In this document: in pieces, positions 33,527 to 43,781 of the stretch
Numbering within the stretch: the stretch's first letter is position 1
How the letters are laid out: the number at the start of each line of letters is the position of its first letter
DNA from: Limonium bicolor
Lineage: Eukaryota > Streptophyta > Magnoliopsida > Caryophyllales > Plumbaginaceae
DNA: 64,000 nt
NCBI GenBank assembly: GCA_023374045.1
Contig: CM041776.1
Span: 475,405,375-475,469,374 of the forward strand
Reading direction: 5' to 3'
Notes under the pieces: model-generated
The model's input: only the letters and a program-made list of their open reading frames with translations
What the model was told of the DNA's origin: nothing
Databases searched by the model: none
Program-made: the position numbers and the translations under genes

Positions 33527-34800
33527 CACATATATACTTACGAAATGTTATAATATACCCCTGATGTTTACCCATTTTTCACAAAACATCCATAAACTTC
33601 ACAAATCACTACAATATACCCTGTGAGTGTAACAAATATTTTTTCATGATGTACCTATATGCACAGTATACCGGCAAAATTTTCATGATATACCCTTGTG
33701 ACATGTGATGAATTTTTTTCCCACGATATACCCTTTCAAGCACAAAAGGAATGCCACACTACCTCATAAACAACCAATCAGATAGAATTCAATTTTACTC
33801 GGTGTACCCACTAAAATTAACGCACCAATTGCTTTTTTCATTTCACATTGTATATTTTTGTTGTTTGGACAAACTTGGTTGATGTACGTGAAAAAAAAAC
33901 AGATACAAAATGTTATGTAGCATGATAGTAGAACAACGAGAGTGACAATTATCCCTAAAAAATGCTCTAGACTGAGATAAAGGCTTCCGAGAGCTAGGCA
34001 AAGGTTCAAGTGACTCGCTTACAAATTATATGAGACAACCATACTTGTCAAACACAACTTTCCCAATACCCGGATATGTAAAGATCTGTTTGTCCTTATC
34101 TAAATATTTCCTTAAGAGACTATCAGAGATGTAACCAATGATGCAAATAGAACCATCAATATAGCACTGACCAACCCCCCTCTTGCATGGTTGAAGGCAT
34201 CGAGAGAGGTCATATGCCCAAATATCCATTAACTTATAATAAAAAGATCATAATACGGTTAGCAAGTGCAATATGAGAATATATAAAAACGTAGACACCA
34301 ATTTAAGAGACCCAATTTACACTAAATATCTAGAACAATAGGTGGGGATCTTCTTATATTCTCTACAAAGTCTAACATAACTAAAATATTTCTCTCCACC
34401 AAAACTGGAAGCAAATTTGACACTGATCTTAAATTATACCATTAAACGTTGTTTGTGAGACACTAGACATATATGCTATTTCCAGTATTTAAAGGCCAAA
34501 ACTAACTTCTACATTATGACGGGTATATTATGAAAAGAGTACTTGTTACACTGTATAAGGGGTATATCGTGTAAAAAAAACAAAATTCATTACACTTCTC
34601 AAGGGTATATCGTGAAAATGTTGTCGGTACATTGTGCAGGGGTATATCATGAAAAATATATTTATTGTACACACATGGGTATATTGTAGAGTAAAATAAA
34701 CCCGAGAGGTATATTGCATAGTAAAATAAACCTGAGGGGTATATTGTAGAGTAAAATGAACCTAAGGGGTATATAATAATGATTTATGAAGTTAACATGT
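33527..34800. mobile_element. Foldback-type element with long inverted repeats
   Basis: The left arm (about 33527-33745) and the right arm (about 34495-34800) are inverted copies built from subrepeats of a catgatatacccttg/caagggtatatcgtg phrase. The core is about 0.75 kb. Two short minus-strand frames in the core (34026-34229 and 33764-34009) have no recognised domain and could be captured gene pieces. Exact ends and a target duplication are not clear; the right edge touches the start of element A's LTR. Confidence 0.6.
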
Positions 34801-36655
34801 TGTAATACCCCGAAATTAAAAATAGTGATTAATTAGGCTAATGAGGATTTTAGAAGCTTAATTATGCCTAAATAAACACGTGGGAACAATTCCCGAAGAA
34901 AATGGATCCATAAAACGGATTAAAAACACAAACGAACCTTAAAGCGCGTTTTTCGAGGAAACTGGGAAAACATGACTTTAAGCGGGTTAAATAGACTCGT
35001 AATAATTATAGGCAATAAAATAGCTATAATTAAACATTATTGAAGGTCTAGAACCATTAAAATTAATTAAACGAGAAAATTCCGGAAAACGGATTCCGGT
35101 TAGTGAATAGTGCAAAAACGAGAAGTTGTGGGGTGTTAGTTGTAATAAGAGAAAAATAATCTGGAACTACGTTTGTGTGTGGGTCACGATTCATTCAGCC
35201 CTCCCACTCTCTTTATTCACTCTCACTCACAAAAGGACAAAATAATAAAGTGAGGGGGAAAATGTAAAAAGCTCACCTTTAGTCTCTCTCCTCCCACTCT
35301 TCTCTATTCTCACGTTTTCTCCTTCTTCAAGATTTCTTCTTCCTCCTTTGCCTGGTAATGGCGATTTAAAAAACCCCTCACAGCTGCCTCATTCTCCTTC
35401 ATTTTTGAAAGCCAAAATCAAGTCCAAATGCAAAACAAATTACACCACTAAACTCCTTCTCTTTGGGCATCATTTCCCATCCTTCAAAATCCAAAAATAG
35501 TGAGGTCCATCTCCATGGATGTAGCTCCCCTTGGAGCTTGAAGGTTACCATTTCGAGCTCCATCTTCCTCTTGTTGTTTTATGGTAAGAAAGGAACCCTA
35601 AAACTCGTTTTTCTAGCTCTTTTGCCTACAACAAGAAATCCAACGTTTGAACCTTATCGCTCCTTGTCCAGCCGGTTTTGGCATTCAAAATAGGAGCTGA
35701 AGCTTTGCCACTTTGCTACCCAACATCTAGAAGTTTCAAGGTAATGTTTCCTTAGAGCTGTAAGAATTCTCTTGTAAGTTAGGGTTTAATTCTTGAGTTA
35801 GGAATTGATTAGTGTTGGTTTTGTATCCCTTGGAATGTGGCTGTAGCATTAACGATTTCATAAGTCGAGAACAAAGAAAAGGAGAAAGGAAGAAAAGAAA
35901 GAAAACTAGCAAATTCAAGGTAAATGAACTTACCCTTGAGCTAGTTTTGTATGTAATGTGAAACAGAATTTTAAATGCTTGAGTATGAAGAAATTTACAT
36001 GGTTTAAGTATTAGTTATGTTACAGCATAATGAGGAAAAGATTAAGTTAGTTTAATGTTGTTTTAAATGATGATTAAAGGCTTGAAAACCAGGGGAAGTA
36101 AATTGTAAATGTACTGGAAGATTAGTGTTGTTGTTGTCTTGGATAAACAGGGATGCTAAAATAATTTGAGTGAGCAAAATGATGTGGTGAGAATGATAGG
36201 ACTGTAGGGAACCTCTGTAAAAATTTGGGTAGAAACTAGAGGACTTGATAGTGTAATTGTTAGGAAAGAACCAAGATTGTTCTAGGTGTATTTAAGGATT
36301 GGATTGGAGTAGTTATCACCTTGGTTTGTATTAGGATGAAGTTGTGTAGTTGAGTAGAACTACAATGGAGTAATGTAAGTTGCTTAACTAGGTAGTGCTA
36401 GATGAAGAACCACTGGGTTAAAGAAAAGAAAAGAAAACAAAATCTGTAGCATGAGGCTTTAAGGAAAAACAAGAGTGAAAATTGTGTAAAGTTAACATAG
36501 GATGAGTGATGAGTTTTACCATTGGATTAGGGTAGTTTAGAGTGTCTAATTAGTGCTAAAATATGCTAAATTATATGTAGGAGGATTGGGGAAGAAGCTG
36601 GTAAAAGATTAAAGTTGAAATAGAATAAAAAACTAGCAAATTGAACATTACTGCA

Positions 36656-36914
36656 CTTGGTCCGGGTTTATAATCTGGTACAGAAACCTGGACCAAGCTA
36701 AAAACAACGTAGAAGGTATTACGGAAGGGATGGTCCAGGTTTACAAATCGGTACACAAACCCAGACCACCCCAAAATCATGGCAGAGAGGTTCCGAGCGT
36801 ATTGGTCCGGGTTTCTAAATCGGTACACAAACCCGGACCTACCTAAAAAGTCACCTGAGAGTTTTTCCAAAGATTTGGTCCGGGTTCGTAACCTCACACA
36901 CAAACCTGGACCAC
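36656..36914. repeat. Four-copy tandem hairpin array in LTR of A
   Basis: Four units with a ~65-85 bp period. Copy 3 has GGTCCGGGTTT, a 14-base loop, then AAACCCGGACC (perfect 11-bp stem). Copy 1 extends the stem to 14 pairs with one G.T. The architecture is like the arrays in B and the outer element, but the sequence differs. Confidence 0.85.
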
Positions 36915-38451
36915 TCTAAAATCTTCACATAAATTGTTTTAAAGCCATTCTAAGGTGGGGACTTGGTTGGTAATAATATTATAAGGTAATTAGGACTTGA
37001 TTAATGATGTTTAATGGTCATTGAGAGTATAAACAAACTCAAGAAGTAATTTGAAGTGAATGACCTAAGTAAATGAGTTTGAATTGCAATAGTTAGTAAT
37101 TTGTAATCGGGAAAAATTAAAGATAAGATGAGTTAGGTTAATTGTAGATAATTAACCGCCCGATTCCATATATGTTATAGGATTCGAATAGTTGATTTCT
37201 GAAGAGGAGTCGGTGATCCGAAAACGACGGTGAAAGGTATGATTTTCTCATGCCCTGTATGCTACCGTGGCTTCCCTGATTTGTGTGTTGTGTGTTATGT
37301 ATGATAACCTAAATAAGATAAAATACACAAATCAGGTTTATTGCACTTTCTTGTGCTTGTAATGTAGAGGTTCCTAGCTGGATTGTATTTGAACTCGTAG
37401 TTTGTATAATTCATGAAATATATGGTTGTGGATGAAGTGTTTGTTGGCCTTGGTGTGAAGTGTACTAACCAAGTAGTATGGAAATAATGATTTCTCACTA
37501 ACTCCTAACTAAGTTACATTTCTAACCTTGAGTAAATTGGTAAATTAGAGTAATGTGAGAAGTTCGATATAGCTTCGGCCACGCGTGCGAATGAGGAAAT
37601 ACGAGAGGTTGTTTCTAAATTATGGTTTGTTCTTCCTTGTGGTCCAAACCCCTTAAATGGGTAGCAACCCTAGGAAGTAAGCCACCCTAAAGCCTGGTGG
37701 TGGGATATCGTAGTCCCTGCCGGAGGTCATACCGGCTTGACTTAAGTATTAAAGTAAGAAATTAATTGGCCAAGTAAGATCATGACTGGTGTAAGTCGAA
37801 TGATCTCGAGTAAAAGAGTAAAGTACATCCGATTAACCCGGATGAGTTAGTAACTAACAAAGTATTGTGGATGAACTTCAGAAGTGTATCTCAGTGCCTT
37901 GGTAAGTATGAATGGTTGATCTGCTATTGTCTCCCATTGTATGTATTGGAATGTATGTATGTATGCACTATTGTGTAAATGGATTGTTGTTCATTATAGC
38001 ATGTATGCATGTATAAAATAAATGAACTCCATGTATGCGATCAAGTTGTCGGCGTACCCACGTTAGCACGCGGGGTATGGGAATTTCATACCAGCTATTT
38101 GCTAAGCCCCTTGGGGCACCGTTTTTATTTCAGGTACCCGAGATAGTTGAAGTTGAACTTGACCAAGATGAACATCTTTTTGAGTAGTTGGTATGATGTG
38201 AAAGATGTACTGAGTTGTGCACAGCCTATAGCCTTTTTGAGTAGCCGGTGTACCATGTGGTACACTCTTTTGGATATTTTGGAATAGTGAACTTGGTAGG
38301 AATGAATAGATTGATAAACTCATAGCTTTTGTTAGGCTTGTAAGAAAGGGATGTAATTTGATATGAATTTGTATACTCGGTAATCTAAGGATGCAAGCAA
38401 ATGTTGGGAATTTCTATTCATCAGACCGTTACCGTATGTAGTGTAAGCCTT

Positions 38452-38472
38452 GTTAGTCATTAGGTGGCTAAC
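38452..38472 (+). other. Stem-loop near LTR 3' end (A)
   Basis: GTTAGTCA (38452-38459) pairs with TGGCTAAC (38465-38472) including one G.T pair. It corresponds in position to stem-loops in B and the outer element. Confidence 0.55.
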
Positions 38473-38581
38473 GGCGTTGTATCACCCGCCGTGAGTATGT
38501 AGGATTTTCCGCTGTGAGTAGAGTATTAATGGAGACGACTAGAAGATAATAATAGGATTAGCGGTTGGGGTGTTACAAAAG

Positions 38582-38609
38582 TGGTATCAGAGCGTAGTAA
38601 CGCTCCGAT
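38582..38609 (+). other. Primer-binding site inside a stem-loop (A)
   Basis: PBS TGGTATCAGAGC is at 38582-38593. ATCAGAGCGT (38586-38595) faces ACGCTCCGAT (38600-38609) across loop AGTA, with one mismatch. The last pair of the stem is T-A here and A-T in B. Confidence 0.85.
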
Positions 38610-39472
38610 GTCTAGAAATTACTGAGCATAGTGATTACCGAGTTAGGGTTACAACCGTTTCACAATAGAGAAGTAGGAACCTAACCTTGAATAATCGTTA
38701 ATGATAACGGATACCCCTTAACGTCTGAAAGGATGATGCAATTGTTTAAACCCAAGACCTTGTGGTCACAGTACCTAATGCATATTAAATGCTTGTTCAG
38801 ATGTCAGGCAAAGGACGCGGTCGTGGCGGAGGCCGTGGAGGGTCTGTTGAGGGACCCGGCACGCAGACGATAGCTGAGATCGTCGTAGCCACTGTATCAC
38901 AGATGCTACCACAAGTAATCGCGGCTGTACAGCAGACACACCAGAACCAGCAGACTCAGGCAGGACCAATCCCACCCCCACCACCCAGAGAAGTGAATTG
39001 GGTGAAGAGTGTCACAGATCTCCGACCTCCATGCTTTAGAGGCGAGAGTGACCCCGCTAAGCTCGAGGCTTACATCTCTAAGATGGAGACGGGCTTCGAG
39101 ACCCTCGAGGCTCCTACTGGAGTGAGGGTGAGGATAGCGGCGTACTATCTGAAGGATGCTGCGATGGACTGGTGGAAGTTAGTAAAGGGTGAGTATGTTG
39201 ATGACCCTACATTTGACTGGGAAGCCTTCACCGTAATTCTCTTATCCAAATACTATCCAGAGCACGTCAAGACAAAGAAGCGTTTAGAGCTCGACGTCTT
39301 AAAGATGACGGAGAAGATGAGTGTTGATGAATACTATCGTACCTTCACTTCTATTCTACAACTACTGCCCGACCTTGGGTATACCAGCCAGGTCTTGGTC
39401 GACCGCTTCTACGGCGGATTGGGCCATCGCCTCCGGTATGGCATGAGGTACCCACGGTTTACCTCACTCCAG

Positions 39473-39562
39473 GTAAACAACGTTTTAAACCCTTAGTGTC
39501 ATAGTCTATGTGAACTAATCCCTTGTATGCAACGAATGTTATCTAATGCCTGGTGACTCCAG
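39473..39562 (+). other. Gag intron 1 (A)
   Basis: 90 bp, CAG|GTAAAC to CTCCAG|GA. Removing it joins the LQ codons of exon 1 to ECYHAA of exon 2, as in element B. Inferred from sequence comparison. Confidence 0.7.
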
Positions 39563-39841
39563 GAGTGCTATCATGCTGCATCTCGTGTTGAGATCACATG
39601 CCAGTTAAGGGATGAAGAGCAAGCGCTTAAGCGCAAGGCTAACAGCAAGAACACCAGCTCAGAGGAGTAGAACTAGGGTAAGAATTGGAAGAAGAGGAAG
39701 AGGAAATTTGCCCAGCAGCATTAGAAGAGTACCCCGGGAGATAGCAGTGCCTAGCTGAGAAGGGCAAGGCAGCTAAGCCGTTGTAGCTCGCCTACACTAC
39801 GCAGGTGGCAGCGAAACCACTGAGATCTCACCCTTATAAGG

Positions 39842-39918
39842 GTAAGAATCTGAAACTAAATTAGTATGTATGTGAATTAGTATCAGTATGTCGAACCCTG
39901 CTAACTCCAAAGTTACAG
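39842..39918 (+). other. Gag intron 2 (A)
   Basis: 77 bp, AAGG|GTAAGA to GTTACAG|GT. It splits a glycine codon after base 1; B splits the equivalent codon in the same phase. Confidence 0.7.
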
Positions 39919-40263
39919 GTTCTAATTCTGGCTATGGTAAGAACAACATTGACGACCGTAACTACGTCTACTGAAACTGCAACAAGGATCACCCCGGCAC
40001 CGATTGTCAAGGAAGAGAAATACAATGCTACAACTGCCAAAAACCGGGACACCGTGCGAATGAATGCCCTGATAACTCGAATCCCAAGGGCAACTACCAG
40101 GGATACAAACAGCGAGAAGGCAAGGAGGTTGCATCTGACGATGCTCAGGCCCAGCAGACCTTGCAGGGACAGGGGTCCCGAGGTGCTCAGAAGGGCTCAC
40201 CACAAAGGCAGCCAGCCTTGCACATCATCGACCGTGATGGGACCGGTACAAAGTCCGGCTTAG

Positions 40264-41300
40264 GTACTAACTAATACCTTTAATCCTTGAGAGCATGTCT
40301 AAAGTATTAATTGCCAACTTGAGTGAATGCATGGATGTGTAGAATTTGAGCATAAGTTTAAGCATGAAATGAACTAGTTGAAACTAGAACTCATGCTAGA
40401 TGTAATTTACAACCTTAAGGAAATTTAATATCTACTACCCAATACCTTCGAACCCACTCCATGAAGAAGCCGACATCACCACTCACCACTCGACCAACGA
40501 GCAGTGTCAGGTTATCCGACCAGGTATGATCTTACTAAAAGGATACCTAACACCTGAAGCACAAATTGCCATCATTTGACGATCAACGAGATAGGAGTAG
40601 GTCCAGGAGGATTTTACACACCTGAATTTCCTGGAGGAGCAAAGATGAAGCTGAAAATGATGTGCTTGGGAAAGGATTGGAATCCTTATACCAAGACGTA
40701 CCAAGAGACACGAACGAAAGACGGAGCAACACCACCAGCAATACCCATCGAATTGTAGATGCTTGTTACACAAGCTATAGAAATTGCACAACAATGTGAA
40801 GATGATCGAATCCCTGCACTTGAAGCAGATTTATGTATTGTCAACTTCTATGAGAAAGAAAGACGACTTGGTTTACACCAAGATAAGGACAAGACAATAG
40901 AATCTCTTGAACAAGGAGTGCCCGTAGTGTCTTGGTCTATTAGTGATGACGCCGTATTTTTGTATAGCGAGCAGAAGCATGTGAACCTCGCCGAGAAAAT
41001 GGTATTGAGATCAAGAGATGTCTTGATCATGGGTGGAAAATCAAGGTTTCTGTATCACGGTATCAAAAAGATCAAATTGAATACGGCACCGCCGGCAATA
41101 ATCAATGCCACACACATAAAACCAGGACGCCTGAACCTTACCTTTAGAAAGTATTAACCTTGTAATGCCATGTAATGCATTAGTAATGTGTATTAGAGAC
41201 ACAATATGTATGATGGATGGTTTATTAATAAAAGCAGTGTTGGTTATTAAATTCCACTTGTGTTATACCATCAATTCTTATAAAATTTATGAATCATTAG
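40264..41300 (+). other. Gag-pol intron containing the AlkB frame (A)
   Basis: Donor TTAG|GTACTA, acceptor CATTAG|GT at 41300. Splicing joins phase-1 exon 3 to the protease exon in frame. An alternative acceptor TTAAG|GA at 40419 lies before the AlkB frame. Both acceptors correspond to sites in B. Confidence 0.6.
40420..41157 (+). pseudogene. AlkB-type Fe(II)/2-oxoglutarate dioxygenase, copy A
   Basis: AlkB-family enzymes oxidatively remove alkyl groups from nucleic acid bases using Fe(II) and 2-oxoglutarate. Visible here: RPGMILLKGYLTPEAQI, GGFYTPEFPGG, MMCLGKDWNP, IVNFYEKERRLGLHQDKD (metal ligands His at 40876-40878 and Asp two residues on), VPVVSWSISDDAVF, MGGKSRFLYHGI (distal His) and PGRLNLTFRKY (the two conserved arginines of the RxNxTxR signature). 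Similarity is closest to plant cellular AlkB/ALKBH1-like proteins from remembered motifs, not a search. Inactivated by a frameshift near 40577, a TAG at 40756-40758 and an indel near 40472. It lies between Gag and protease in the same orientation. Confidence 0.88.
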
Positions 41301-41640
41301 GTTGTGGACTCAGTACAGAAGGTTCCCTAAGTATCCTCACTGAGACACAGGCCGATAAGAGCGACACTATCACGGGTCCTTTCCGTAAATGGCATTGATG
41401 CCTCCTATTATTCGGCTCCGGCGCCTCTCATACCTTGTTTCACCGTCATTTGCGAAGAGGTTGGGGCTAGACACAGAAGAGCTACCAGACTTTATGGTTG
41501 CGCTCCCGTCGAAGGAGCAAGTGCGGTGCACTAAGTACTACCGAGCTGCCACTATCCGAATCAAGGGTGAAGAATTCCCCATCTCTTTCATCGAATTCAA
41601 TGGGTTGGGATTCTCCTTGATAGTCAAGATGAACTGATTG
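41301..41640 (+). pseudogene. pol: Aspartic protease of element A
   Basis: Starts at the inferred intron acceptor (CGLSTEGSLSILTETQ) and matches B's protease. The active-site Asp-Ser-Gly appears as GSGAS (Asp to Gly), a frameshift precedes it near 41396, and the conserved MNWLERY end has a TGA in place of Trp (41636-41638). It would have processed the polyprotein but is inactive. Confidence 0.75.
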
Positions 41641-42545
41641 GAGCGGCACAAGGGCGAATCCTCTGCGCCGAGCATAGACTGTTGCTCAAGAGTCCATCTG
41701 GGGTTACTGTTTCATACCGTCAGAGGCCTAGAGAGCCTTCGACTACGATCATCTCCGTTATGGCTATGTACCGGGAGCTCAGAAAGGGGCACGATGTGTA
41801 TTAGTGCTATGTGCAAGATCTAGAGAGAGTTTCAGAATTTAGCACCGAGGTGCCACCACCGAGAATAGTAGAGTTCGAGATTGACCTCGAACCTGGTACT
41901 GGTCCCATTGCTAGGGCACCATACCGTATGGCACCGGCCGAAATGACAGAACTTAAAGTGCAACTACGTGATCTACTCGACAAAGGGTTTATACGCCCGA
42001 GCGTATCACCCTGGGGAGCACCAGTCCTCTTCGTGAAGAAGAAGGACGGTAGCCTCCGCCTCTACATCGACTACCGCAAATTGAATGCGGTCACTATAAA
42101 GAACAAGTATCAATTGCCACGCATCGATGACCTGTTTGATCAGTTAAAGAGAGCTTCAGTCTTTTCCAAGATTGACATCCGATCCGGATATCATCAGATT
42201 GCCATCTGAGAGCAAGATATTGAGAAGACGGCATTCCGTACGAGATATGGCCACTACGAATTCACGGTGATGTCATTCGGTTACGAACGCGCCAGCCAAA
42301 TTCATGGATCTAATGAACCATCTGTTCAGCGATCAGTTGGACACTTCAGTAGTAGTCTTCAGCGATGATGTACTTATGTATTCAAAGTCAGCAGAAGAGC
42401 ACAAAAATCACCTGAGAAAAGTCTTGAGACACTGCGTGAGAACCAGCTGTATGCGAAGTTCTCCAAATGCGAGTTTTGGCTTGATCAGGTATCATTCCTT
42501 GGACATGTCATCTCGAGCGCGGGTATCTCAGTAGACCCGCCTAAT
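41641..42545 (+). pseudogene. pol: Reverse transcriptase of element A
   Basis: Contains [31 protein letters not shown], the [14 protein letters not shown] block and the catalytic [10 protein letters not shown] (x-x-Asp-Asp). A stop at 42208-42210 and frameshifts near 42280 and 42430 break it. It is close to the RT of B and to the fragment at 19742-19903. Confidence 0.88.
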
Positions 42546-43144
42546 TGAAGCAGTACGATCATGGCCTAGACCTAAGATTGTTACCGACATCTGGAGATTT
42601 CTTGGTCTAGCCGGTTATTACTGGAGATTTGTGAAAGACTTTTCTAAAGTCGCAAAGCCCATGACGACATTGATTAAGAAGGATGCACCATTTGTGTGGA
42701 CTGACGATTGTGAGAAATCCTTTCAGAGCTTGAAGGACTCGTTAACCTCAGCGCTCGTTCTCACGTTTCTAGAGGGCATAGAGGGATTCGAGTTATATTG
42801 TGATGCATCTGGTAAGGGCATGGGATGCGTACTCATGCAGCATGGCAAGGTAGTAGCTTACGCCTCCCGCCAGCTGAAGAAACATGAGGAGAATTACCCG
42901 ACTCTTGACTTAGAGCTTGAAGCCATAGTCTTCGCATTGAAGATATGGCGACATTATCTATACGGGGTAAGCATCACCATATATTCTGATCATAAGAGCC
43001 TGCAGTACATTTTCATACAGAAAGAATTGAATCTGAGACATAGAAGGTGGATGGAATTCCTATCTGATTACGACATTGACCTTCAGTATAAAGAAGGGAA
43101 GGCGAACGTTGTAGTCGACGCCCTGAGATGTCGAGCACACTCAC
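42546..43144 (+). pseudogene. pol: RNase H of element A, truncated pol
   Basis: The connection region ([20 protein letters not shown]) is followed by RNase H with [59 protein letters not shown] and [10 protein letters not shown]. The catalytic Asp in DASG is present. The frame ends at RAHSL where foreign LTR sequence starts, so integrase is lost. Confidence 0.88.
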
Positions 43145-43781
43145 TGTAGACACCAAAAATTCTCACCCCATGAAGCAAATTCCGAAATAGTGAATAGAAT
43201 AAGAGGGTCGTCGCCTTTCATTTCAAAACACATTTACGTGTAGGCCAAAAAGAAACCATCGTTTTTTGACAAAATTCTTAAATCATTTTTTAAAGCATTT
43301 CAGAAAAAACCCAATTCTTCGAAAATGAATTTCCAACTACAATCCGGTTTCAAACCTTTCCCTTTTGGATTATTCACTTATTTTACCGTGTTCCACTTAG
43401 CTGTGTTTATTTATTATTACTTTTTTAAATCTTTTTGTTTTGTTTTATATAGCTTTTATTTTAAGCCATTTTATTACTTGTTTATCTGATTTTATTGTCA
43501 TTTTACTTTCTAGTATTTACTTTTGTCATGTTTTTCGATTAGTTTTAGAATTATTTTTCATCATTTTATTCATTTCATTTATACTACCTTTATTATTATT
43601 TATCTGTTTTTGTCTTCATGTTATTATTTCATGTATTTTTAAAAGAAAACATTTCATTTTGTTGCAAGGTCATTAGGTTCATCTATGTTCTCATTTTAAA
43701 CACTAGTGTTTTAGGGATTTTATTTCAGTCTGAGCTACTCTTTTCTATTTTGTCTCAACTAATTTGACGAGTTTGGTTAAT
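43145..43781 (+). repeat. 5' part of a Tat-like LTR inserted in element A
   Basis: Begins TGTAGACACC, a common start of plant Tat-group LTRs, exactly where element A's frame breaks. It runs about 0.64 kb of T-rich sequence until element B's LTR starts. No second copy is present, so the call rests on the terminus and on the abrupt break. Confidence 0.55.

Larger units (their letters stand above)
34801..38577 (+). repeat. 5' LTR of element A
   Basis: Begins TGTAATACCCC and ends GGGGTGTTACA, near-inverted termini shared with the outer element and B. The assignment rests on these termini, the PBS that follows and gag 220 bases downstream; no second copy is in the window. It contains a hairpin array (36656-36914) and a stem-loop near the end (38452-38472). 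Confidence 0.8.
38801..40263 (+). pseudogene. gag: Gag of element A, three exons
   Basis: Capsid/nucleocapsid precursor that packages element RNA. Exon 1 (38801-39472) starts MSGKGRGRGGGRGG, has a PPPPPREVNWVKS linker and the gypsy Gag core with YYLKDAAMDWWKLV, LSKYYPEHVK and SVDEYYRTF. The upstream in-frame ATG at 38789 is less likely because B starts at the equivalent MSG. Exon 2 is 39563-39841 and exon 3 39919-40263. Exon 3 has two zinc knuckles, one damaged (CNKDHPGTDC preceded by a TGA) and one intact (CYNCQKPGHRANEC). Exon 2 has several stops. The GT-AG introns (39473-39562, 39842-39918) fall at the same codons as in B. Confidence 0.8.
34801..43144 (+). mobile_element. Ty3/gypsy chromovirus-like element A with AlkB module (3' truncated)
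   Basis: Order: 5' LTR (34801-38577), PBS, gag in three exons, AlkB frame inside a gag-pol intron, protease, RT and RNase H, then an abrupt stop at 43144 where another LTR begins. Integrase and 3' LTR are missing. Layout and LTR length (3.78 kb) match element B, but nucleotide divergence is considerable, so they are different subfamilies. Numerous stops and frameshifts show it is older and inactive. RT and RNase H sequence point to a Tekay/Del-type chromovirus; no chromodomain can be checked because the 3' end is missing. Confidence 0.85.

Noticed and set aside
33764..34229. Two minus-strand frames as a possible captured host gene
   Set aside because: I cannot assign a family, and the frames are short; mentioned only within the foldback element.
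40576..41157. AlkB copy A as an independent host gene overlapping a retroelement
   Set aside because: Its position between gag exon 3 and protease, the same orientation and an equivalent copy in B show it belongs to the element.
43145..43781. A complete inserted element or solo LTR
   Set aside because: Only one end (TGTAGACACC) is visible and no second LTR or target duplication was found; kept as a partial LTR.
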